Source: an uncultured Clostridia bacterium
Lineage (GTDB): Bacteria; Bacillota; Clostridia; Peptostreptococcales; Anaerovoracaceae
Length of the DNA: 11,027 nt
Assembly: GCA_934277655.1 (NCBI GenBank)
Contig: CAKQVC010000040.1
Location: 1-11,027, forward strand
Direction: 5' to 3'
Each line of letters opens with the position of its first letter. Position 1 is the stretch's first letter. The translations under genes and the position numbers were made by a program. The notes under the pieces are model-generated. The model worked only from the letters and a program-made list of their open reading frames with translations. It made no database searches and was not told the origin of the DNA. Positions 4,932 to 11,027 of this stretch are shown here, in pieces.

Positions 4932-6214
4932 TTATTGTGAAACTCTATCTTGTGGTCGTTTTACGATTCTGCAAAGAATTACATATACAAATGCTGCCGC
5001 TAAGATTCCCTGCGCAAACGGAATCCCGACAGGGATTAGCTTGATGACTGCGTATCCAATGATCCAGGCTACAATTCCCAACCAATTAAACCCTTCACAT
5101 GGCTTGAATATCTCTGCTTTTCCTTTATTTACGATCCAATAATCAGCAATGGCTACTCCCATTACAGGCAGAATGAAGTCTCCCAATACATAGAGGAAAT
5201 CTTCAAAATAGTTTGCAAATCCAACAAGTGCGCAAACGGTTCCAATCAGACCTGATACCATGGTTGCGGACGCTCTTTTATTATCTGTCAAATTGAACAT
5301 CATGACCGCATTGATTCCTCCGGAATAGGCATTCGTTGTATTGGTTGTCCATGTCGCTGCAATCAGTACGAGCATTCCTAAAATCGGAATACCAATCTCA
5401 CAAAAAACGATTGTTATATCATATTGTGAAGCAACCTTAGTCATAATTGCTCCCAGTACGATCATTAGAATTCCGGCAGGTGCAACACCAAGTGATGTAG
5501 ACAATATTGTATCTTTTCTAGTTGCTTGATAACGCGTGATATCCGATGCGGCCAAGCATCCTGCTGCCATAAAACTTACAGTCAATGCGATCCCATCTAC
5601 TAAAGACATGGTAATTTCCTCCGGATCTACATTTAAACTTCCCGTTCCGTATTTATTCACAGCTATGATGGTTCCCACAATCGTGACGATAAACAGAAGG
5701 GGGACTGCAATCGTATTCAGTTTGTCCAAAGCATTAATACCGTAGACAGCTGTTATAAGCATAACCACTCCCCAAATTGCTGTAGATAGCCATATCGGAA
5801 AAGATAATCCAAACGATTCCTGTAGCAAATTGGAGAATGCTTTGCCGCATACATCAGTCTGTACTGCGAACCAGCCAATCATGGACAAAAAACTAAGGTG
5901 CTGACAATATATCTTGTTCCTTTTCTGCCAAATCCGCTCAAAAATGTAATACAGGTCGGTACACTCAAGTCACTTCCCATAATACCCATTAACGAAAAGA
6001 TCAAAATGACAATCAAGTATCCGATTATCCCCGCGATAATGGCTGTTGTGAGAGGCATTGCCTGTGCGAGGATGCCCCCTAGCAGTAAACTGGGAACGCA
6101 GATCATAACCCCTGCCTGCATAAAAGCAACCGATAACCAACTTTTTTTCTCCTCGGGTGAAACAGGTGATAACGTAGTAACTTCAATATTACTCTTAGCT
6201 TTGTTCGTTTCCAT
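4932..6214 (-). pseudogene. NCS1-family (CodB-like) permease, frameshifted
   Basis: Two adjacent frames together encode about 427 aa, the usual length for a cytosine/purine-type NCS1 permease. The first frame (6214-5879) starts METNKAKSNI with AAGGAGG at 6223-6229. It contains helices 1 and 2 (LSVAFMQAGVMICVPSLLLG and following) and ends RYIVSTLVFCP. The second frame (from 5888 down to 4932) continues SMIGWFAVQTDVCGKAF with the remaining helices. They meet at a run of six T on the minus strand within GTTTTTTG (about 5884-5891). One extra T, or a -1 slip there, restores VFLSMIGW. The protein would import a small cyclic nitrogen compound such as a nucleobase or hydantoin by sodium or proton symport. 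It follows the dipeptidase gene by 68 bases in one operon. It may be a true pseudogene, a sequencing error in a homopolymer, or a slippage-expressed gene. Confidence 0.85.
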
Positions 6215-6282
6215 GAATTTTTCCTCCTTGTATTTTTTATGTTTTTTCAACTTGGTTGGCACATACAGTTTTTCACTCTGCT

Positions 6283-7716
6283 TCAATCTTCTTCAGCAAC
6301 CATGTGTAGCAAACTCTGCAAGGCTTCAATATAAATCAGCGTCATTTTTTCAAAACTATCAATAGCTAAACATTCATCGGCCTCGTGTGCGAGCTCCTCT
6401 TCATAGGGAAATAGCGGACCGAATGCGACTGCATTCGGAATTGCTCTGGCATAGGTTGCTCCTCCGATTGCAAGTGGTACAGCATTATCATCCTTGCTGT
6501 TTTTACGGTAAACCTCCATGAGTCGTTGAATAAATTCTGTATGCTCGTCAATATATAGACTTTCCATTTTGCTGCATACAGAAATTTCAATTCCGGCTTT
6601 TTTGCATTGTTCTGTTAATCGTTCCAAAACACTCTCCATGCAAAGTGTAGCCGGATAGCGAATGCTCGCGCCAAATTTTATTGTTCCATCTTGGTATGAT
6701 AAGGTTCCGACATTAAAAGTCAGTTTTCCTGAAGCTTCATCTTCAAATTCACAGCCCAGGGCTTCGCCGTAGTAATGCATACCGATGTATCGGTTGTATT
6801 TTTCCGCGACGGGCTCCATCGAAAACTCTGCTTCCAAATGTCCAAGTATTTGCATAAGGACACTGATGGCATTTAGCCCCTTCTCTGGAGACATTGCATG
6901 CGTGCTTTTCCCCATGACATTTATCCGCACAAGTTCTCCTTCTATCTTAACAGAAACCCGATCGAATTTACCAATTTTTTGCTTTACGGTTTCAGCAATT
7001 TTTTCATTACTACACCGCAAAACACAATAGGCCTTTCCCGGCACTACATTCTTCGCAATTCCACCTTGCAGTTTTTCAACGTAAATGTCTCTTTCCTGTA
7101 TTCTCTCTTCTTTATTGTCCTGAGTGCAGCTATAGGAAAAGTCCGCGTCAATCAAACCCTTTTCACAATTGATCAAAGGAAAGTTTGCATCCGGTACGAT
7201 TGCATACTGCGGCAGTTTTTCTGCTTTTGAGAGGTAATGAGTGATACAGCGCCAATCTTCTTCTTCGTCCGCCCCTATAATCATGCGTATTCCGGTTCCT
7301 GCAGGCAAAAGTCCTTCATCAAGCAGATATTTTACGGCGTAAAGGGCTGCAACGGTAGGTCCTTTATCATCAGAGCTTCCTCTTCCATAAATTTTCCCAT
7401 CGATTACGCGTGACCGGAAGGGTTCACAGCTCCATCCCTCTCCCGCACTTACAACATCAATATGTGATAAAATCCCCACCATTTTATCTTCACTACCAAT
7501 GGTAAATTCTCCTGCATATCCGTCATAGTTTTTTACTCGCATACCGATTGCGGCCGCCTTTTGTGAAATTAATCCCAGTGCCTCCGCAATCTTCGTTCCG
7601 AACGGTTTACCAACCGTAACGCTTTGTTCATCAAAGCCACTCGGTATTGCGATCAATTCACCTAATGTTGCCATCATTTCTGACATATATGCCTGTGTAA
7701 ACTCTTTTGGTTTCAT
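6283..7716 (-). CDS. PepV-like M20 family dipeptidase
   Basis: This 477-aa cytoplasmic di-zinc hydrolase belongs to the PepV/Sapep branch of M20. Visible catalytic residues follow the family pattern: H85 and D87 in LSHIDVV, bridging D117 in GRGSSDDKGP, general base E151 and ligand E152 in GADEEEDW, D176 in VPDANFP, H273 in GKSTHAMSP (lid/dimer domain), and H444 in EELAHEADE. It is expected to cleave dipeptides or related N-acyl amino acids. The start at 7716 is chosen because AAGGAGGG (7721-7728) lies 4 bases upstream; an ATG at 7734 lacks a site. It is first in an operon with the NCS1 permease and divergent from the M29-type gene. The unusual partner permease raises the possibility that the substrate is an amide or ureido compound rather than an ordinary dipeptide. 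Confidence 0.88.
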   Translation of the reverse strand: MKPKEFTQAYMSEMMATLGELIAIPSGFDEQSVTVGKPFGTKIAEALGLISQKAAAIGMRVKNYDGYAGEFTIGSEDKMVGILSHIDVVSAGEGWSCEPFRSRVIDGKIYGRGSSDDKGPTVAALYAVKYLLDEGLLPAGTGIRMIIGADEEEDWRCITHYLSKAEKLPQYAIVPDANFPLINCEKGLIDADFSYSCTQDNKEERIQERDIYVEKLQGGIAKNVVPGKAYCVLRCSNEKIAETVKQKIGKFDRVSVKIEGELVRINVMGKSTHAMSPEKGLNAISVLMQILGHLEAEFSMEPVAEKYNRYIGMHYYGEALGCEFEDEASGKLTFNVGTLSYQDGTIKFGASIRYPATLCMESVLERLTEQCKKAGIEISVCSKMESLYIDEHTEFIQRLMEVYRKNSKDDNAVPLAIGGATYARAIPNAVAFGPLFPYEEELAHEADECLAIDSFEKMTLIYIEALQSLLHMVAEED

Positions 7717-7749
7717 TTTTCCCTCCTTACTCATTTCAGATTTTTTGTA

Positions 7750-7783
7750 ATTATACTCTGATTTCTGCCATACATGCTTGTAA
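7750..7783 (-). promoter_or_regulatory. Promoter region of the dipeptidase-permease operon
   Basis: On the minus strand a perfect TATAAT (7750-7755) lies about 35 bases before the dipeptidase start codon. No good -35 sits at 17 bases. TTACAA (7778-7783) is 22 bases upstream, too far for a normal promoter. A strong -10 with a poor -35 is typical of an activator-dependent promoter; the PucR-type regulator nearby is the natural candidate. Confidence 0.45.
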
Positions 7784-7817
7784 CTATTTCAAAATTCTTT
7801 ACCGCAATTTAATATTA

Positions 7818-7851
7818 TTACAATCAAAAGGATTCCTCTTTTTTTTATAAT
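7818..7851 (+). promoter_or_regulatory. Promoter region of the M29-type hydrolase gene
   Basis: A perfect TATAAT (7846-7851) lies 28 bases before the start codon. The -35 position is poor, and TTACAA (7818-7823) is 22 bases upstream, the mirror image of the arrangement on the other strand. The transcript leader would be only about 20 bases, just enough to hold AAGGAGG (7866-7872). Confidence 0.45.
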
Positions 7852-7879
7852 GAAAAAAAACAATTAAGGAGGATCACAC

Positions 7880-8911
7880 ATGTTAGAGTTTGAATTGCAA
7901 AAATCCGCAAATAAGTTAGTGAATGACATTTTTGGAGTCAAGGAAAAGGAAACAGTTGCGATCACTGCTGATACCAAATCCAATCCGGATTTGATCAATG
8001 CGGTTGCCGCCGCAGTTTATGATGCAGGCGGTTTTCCAACTGTCATTACGATTGCATGTCCGAAAGGCGTAGGTAAGGCTGCTGACCCTGATATCCCGGT
8101 GGAGTTATTGACTGCAGCATTATCAACAGCTGATGTCTGGATTGAATTCAACGAAAAATGGCTGCTTTATTCTACACCGTTTGAAGTATCCATGAAGAAT
8201 AATCCAAAACTGCGCTACATGTGTTTAGTAGATTTCACGCCTGAACTCTTAATCCGTACGGTAGGAGATATTGACATTGCCGGAGTGAAAGAATTTATGG
8301 AAGAATTCGGAAAACGCCAGAGAATGGTAAAGAAAATGCATGTCACAACCCCGGCAGGCACTGATGTAGAGTTCGACATCGATGACAGCCATGTTGTCGC
8401 GGTAGACTGCGGTAAAGCAGATGTTCCTGGCTTCTTTATGTGTCCGGGGCAGTTAAATGTCGTCCCGAGATTCGGAAGCGTAAATGGAAAAATTGTTTTC
8501 GACGGAACGATTACCCCACCATTCGGTACCATTCCTTCCGAACCGGTTATCTTAACCGTTCAGAACAGCAAGATTGTAAAATTCGAAGGTGGCCGTGAAG
8601 CCGCAGAATATGAAAAATTTCTCAAAGGCTTCAATGACGACGGCATGTTGAAGATGGCGCATATGGCCTATGGCTTCAACCCGGGCGCAAAGCTGAGCGG
8701 CAATGTCGTTGAAGATGAACGTGTTTGGGGCTGCACAGAATGGGGTATCGGCTATGTAAGCGAGATTGAAGCACCGCCGATTGGACAACCTGCCGTTTCG
8801 CACACAGATGGTATCTGTCTTAACTCTACCATTTATTTTGATGGAAAAAAGATTATGGAAGAAGGTAAGATTGTCGACGAAGAACTGGCAAAACTCTCTC
8901 CTGTAAAATAA
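7880..8911 (+). CDS. M29/COG2309-type metallohydrolase (aminopeptidase T-like)
   Basis: This 343-aa cytoplasmic protein is in the superfamily that includes leucyl aminopeptidase T (M29) and the iron enzyme 2,5-dihydroxypyridine 5,6-dioxygenase (NicX). Visible marks are the N-terminal ADTKSNPDLINAVAAAVYDA region (30-49), GTDVEFDID (160-168), FDGTITPPFGTIPSEPV (207-223), probable metal ligands H261, E280/E281 and E287 near GCTEWGIG, and SHTDGICLNSTIYFDGKKI (307-325, H308 and D310). It is shorter than classical ~410-aa M29 aminopeptidases, so true peptidase activity is uncertain. A dioxygenase role is unlikely in an anaerobe. AAGGAGG at 7866-7872 sets the start. It is divergent from the dipeptidase-permease operon and upstream of the PucR regulator, separated from it by a terminator. 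Confidence 0.75.
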   Translation: MLEFELQKSANKLVNDIFGVKEKETVAITADTKSNPDLINAVAAAVYDAGGFPTVITIACPKGVGKAADPDIPVELLTAALSTADVWIEFNEKWLLYSTPFEVSMKNNPKLRYMCLVDFTPELLIRTVGDIDIAGVKEFMEEFGKRQRMVKKMHVTTPAGTDVEFDIDDSHVVAVDCGKADVPGFFMCPGQLNVVPRFGSVNGKIVFDGTITPPFGTIPSEPVILTVQNSKIVKFEGGREAAEYEKFLKGFNDDGMLKMAHMAYGFNPGAKLSGNVVEDERVWGCTEWGIGYVSEIEAPPIGQPAVSHTDGICLNSTIYFDGKKIMEEGKIVDEELAKLSPVK

Positions 8912-8921
8912 CATTTTACGC

Positions 8922-8959
8922 AAGCAGCCTCAAGATCATAATCCAGAGGCTGCTTTTTT
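8922..8959 (+). terminator. Terminator after the M29-type gene
   Basis: AAGCAGCCTC (8922-8931) and GAGGCTGCTT (8946-8955) form a 10-bp perfect stem with a 14-base loop ending in a T-run (8954-8959). It begins 10 bases after the stop codon and separates this gene from the regulator gene, which has its own promoter immediately downstream. Confidence 0.92.
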
Positions 8960-8961
8960 GT

Positions 8962-8991
8962 TTGACAGAAATTTAATTTTTCGTTTATAAT
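8962..8991 (+). promoter_or_regulatory. pucR-type regulator promoter
   Basis: A perfect TTGACA (8962-8967), an 18-base spacer and a perfect TATAAT (8986-8991) lie just 2 bases past the preceding terminator's T-run. The transcript would start near 8998, leaving a very short leader that contains the AAAAGGAGGG site (8997-9006). Confidence 0.85.
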
Positions 8992-9013
8992 GGAGTAAAA
9001 GGAGGGCAGAACC

Positions 9014-10168
9014 ATGTATATTACTGTAAGATCTATTTTGAAAGAACCCGTCTTTGAAGATGCGAAAGTGTTATCTGGGAAACAGTTCCTCGAAAACAAA
9101 GTCAGTCGAGTTTCTGTCTTTGATTGTCCTTTTACTCCTTCTGTCTTGGAAGCTGGGATTATCAAGGCTGGAGATCTTTTTTTATCTGGATTGAATCAAT
9201 TTGCAGATAGACCGGAACAACTCGTTGAATTTTTAACTCTGCTTGCAAAAGCAAAGAGCAGTGCGCTCTTTATCACAGACGAGCATCCTTCCTTAATTTC
9301 TTCGGATATCGTTGCCCTGAGTGATAAACTGGAACTTCCAATTATCGAATTCCAAGAAGATATCCCCTATGCAGTTATCATGGATACCATTAACAAACTG
9401 ACCATTTTGGAGTTCCGCCATGCAATCAATGGTCTTTGGCTAAATCGTCTTCTTTTTGAAAATATTTCTGCTAAAGATCGTTTGGATGTTCTGCACTCGA
9501 TTAATCCTAAATTCGAGCACTTCATGCAAATTTTTATGTTGAAGGGGAAAAATAATTCCATTACAACGCAAAACGAACTGCTCACTTTGTTTGCTTCCAA
9601 AGATAAGGACAGCTACATCTATTATCATGATGTCCATTACTTTCTTTTGAGTGATTCCTCTGAGAGTTCTTTGCAGAAAAAGACACAGACTTACAAACAG
9701 TTCCTGCCGCAGTTTTTTACTGACTATGCCATTGGTATCAGTATGATTCATGATATTGCCGAGGCGGTTTCCTGCCTGCGCGAATCCAAACTGCTGCTTG
9801 ATGTTGCTAACACTCTGCATTTTTCTGTCTTAGAATACGCTTCAGATTCTCTTTTTCAATTGATTCTTCCACTTAAAGACACCCCGGCATTAAATCATTA
9901 TAGGGACATTTTTATACAAAAACTACACGCCAATGAATCTGAGAATGGTTCTGTGCTTTTTACCACTATGAAAGAGTTTGTTCTTTGCAAAGGCTCTTAT
10001 ACACAGACTGCTTCCAATTTAAATCAGCATGAAAACACAATCCGCTATCGAATCAACAAAATCCGACAGATGTTTCAGATGGAAGATGACCCGATCAGTT
10101 TTTATAGTACCATCTCCATGCTCACGATGATTGATTCGTTCTATGAACAAGAGCCTCCGCACATTTAA
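9014..10168 (+). CDS. PucR-family transcriptional regulator
   Basis: This 384-aa DNA-binding protein has the PucR layout. Residues about 5-125 form the N-terminal purine-catabolism-regulator-like domain (TVRSILKEPVFEDAKVLSGK; later AGDLFLSGLN and LPIIEFQED). A weakly conserved middle (about 140-305) resembles the GGDEF-like CdaR segment. The C-terminal HTH_30 spans about 315-375, with the recognition part QTASNLNQHENTIRYRINKI (331-350). Members such as B. subtilis PucR control catabolic genes, usually in response to a pathway intermediate. The start is fixed by AAAGGAGGG ending 7 bases before ATG. Its neighbours are the M29-type hydrolase, dipeptidase and NCS1 permease genes, which it probably controls through the divergent 7717-7879 region. 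Its stop codon overlaps that of the convergent gene. Confidence 0.88.
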   Translation: MYITVRSILKEPVFEDAKVLSGKQFLENKVSRVSVFDCPFTPSVLEAGIIKAGDLFLSGLNQFADRPEQLVEFLTLLAKAKSSALFITDEHPSLISSDIVALSDKLELPIIEFQEDIPYAVIMDTINKLTILEFRHAINGLWLNRLLFENISAKDRLDVLHSINPKFEHFMQIFMLKGKNNSITTQNELLTLFASKDKDSYIYYHDVHYFLLSDSSESSLQKKTQTYKQFLPQFFTDYAIGISMIHDIAEAVSCLRESKLLLDVANTLHFSVLEYASDSLFQLILPLKDTPALNHYRDIFIQKLHANESENGSVLFTTMKEFVLCKGSYTQTASNLNQHENTIRYRINKIRQMFQMEDDPISFYSTISMLTMIDSFYEQEPPHI

Positions 10169-11027
10169 GTCAGAATCATATACAGCAGATGCGCCCCGAT
10201 ACCTGCGCATAGACCGCCGATGGTATGGCACAAGATCGCACGTCCTGTCAATTCTCTGAATTTAAGTCCATCCATCATGGCAACATGCGTACTTAAATAT
10301 CCACTCCAGCACATACACATTGCGGTAAATACCGCTACATCATTTCCATTTGCAAGTCCCTCGGAAACCAGAGATGGAATCAGGCCGATTGCTGCTCCCG
10401 CAGCTCCCAGTGCCGTCAGCGGAACCGCAATGCACTGCGATGTCGAAAAACCAAACAGAAGAGATAATAGACCCTGCACTTTTTCAGCAAGAGCCGGAAG
10501 CAATGCAATCCCCTCATACGCAGCTCCTGTGTAAGTTCCGTCTGCACTGGGTCCGTTGGTAAGCATCATAACCAAGGTGCAAATGATCAACACACCCGGA
10601 ATAATCGCGACCCCCATACTGACACCATTTTTTCCTCCCTCAAGCAACGCGTTGATAAATCTTTCCCCGACATTTCCCTCTCGCACAAATCTTTCATCAA
10701 GAGTTATTGTATTCTCCACGTTGTGCGACAATGCCGGCGCTTCAGTTCCGAAGATTTTTTTCATCTTGTACAGCATCAGTCGTGTGCTGACGATACTGCC
10801 GATGACCGCTCCCAGATTGCCGATAACCGCTGACAAAAGGAACGATTCTCCATCTGCACCGCGGATTCCGATAATATAAGTTGTAACAATCAGCCCCATG
10901 CCAAACGCCGTACCCACGTTTGTAAGTGCCGGAAGTTGATATTTTTTAAAATATCGACAGAAATTATCATCTTCCGCAAGTGTTAAAATCGCAGGATTGT
11001 CAGACAGATAAGTAGTCAAAACGCCAA
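10165..11027 (-). CDS. Multi-spanning membrane protein, C-terminal part (5' end outside window)
   Basis: The frame is open to the window edge, so only the last ~287 residues are visible; apparent starts such as TTG at 11019 are internal. The sequence has several long hydrophobic stretches with Gly/Ala-rich kinks (NVGTAFGMGLIVTTYIIGIR, SFLLSAVIGNLGAVIGSIVS, GVSMGVAIIPGVLIICTLVM, CIAVPLTALGAAGAAIGLIP, AILCHTIGGLCAGIGAHLLY). A charged cytoplasmic-type loop (TLDERFVREGNVGERFINAL) lies between. It resembles the CD0519/CD1768 family of uncharacterised clostridial membrane proteins related to nucleoside-recognition/gate-domain transporters. This is recalled resemblance, not a search result. Transport of a small molecule is plausible; the substrate is unknown. 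It converges on pucR with a 4-base overlap at TTAA. Confidence 0.6.
   Translation of the reverse strand, partial: GVLTTYLSDNPAILTLAEDDNFCRYFKKYQLPALTNVGTAFGMGLIVTTYIIGIRGADGESFLLSAVIGNLGAVIGSIVSTRLMLYKMKKIFGTEAPALSHNVENTITLDERFVREGNVGERFINALLEGGKNGVSMGVAIIPGVLIICTLVMMLTNGPSADGTYTGAAYEGIALLPALAEKVQGLLSLLFGFSTSQCIAVPLTALGAAGAAIGLIPSLVSEGLANGNDVAVFTAMCMCWSGYLSTHVAMMDGLKFRELTGRAILCHTIGGLCAGIGAHLLYMILT

Noticed and set aside
1..11027. CRISPR arrays, tRNA genes, insertion sequences or phage genes
   Set aside because: No regularly spaced repeats, no cloverleaf-type sequence and no transposase or integrase coding sequence were seen.

Overview
The window looks like chromosomal DNA of an anaerobic member of the Clostridia. 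It is AT-rich, has strong AGGAGG ribosome binding sites and TTGACA/TATAAT promoters, and carries the SCIFF peptide/radical-SAM maturase pair that is almost a signature of that class. Exact taxonomy cannot be fixed from sequence alone.

Left region (1-780): small regulatory and non-coding structure. At the extreme left a strong promoter points out of the window, followed by a leader hairpin reminiscent of an rRNA operon leader. Next comes what I read as a type I toxin-antitoxin module: a 28-aa holin-like toxin on the minus strand (235-321), translationally coupled to a 12-codon leader. A strong plus-strand promoter (124-152) and hairpin terminator (205-240) define a ~85-nt antisense RNA over the toxin's 3' end. 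Upstream of the toxin lie an inverted repeat, an AT-rich tandem repeat and a decayed-looking coding remnant that ends in a minus-strand terminator.

RiPP region (770-2552): a consensus promoter drives scfA (SCIFF precursor, 836-982). A terminator/attenuator follows, then scfB, the SPASM radical SAM maturase (GTG start at 1131), closed by a strong terminator. No transporter, protease or Sec genes accompany the pair here.

Sigma region (2643-4722, minus strand): an ECF sigma factor gene overlaps the gene for its one-pass membrane anti-sigma partner. Downstream is a small orphan gene whose 3' end runs into a probable intergenic repeat. A hairpin terminator ends the unit.

Catabolic/transport region (4866-10168): a minus-strand operon encodes a PepV-type M20 dipeptidase and an NCS1 (CodB-like) permease. 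The permease is split by a -1 frameshift at a T6 tract. Divergently transcribed is an M29/COG2309-type metallohydrolase, followed by its own terminator and a PucR-family regulator with its own promoter. Together they look like a PucR-controlled uptake-and-hydrolysis module for a nitrogenous or amide-containing small molecule of unknown identity. At the right edge, convergent with pucR and overlapping its stop codon by four bases, is the 3' part of a multi-spanning membrane protein gene that runs out of the window.
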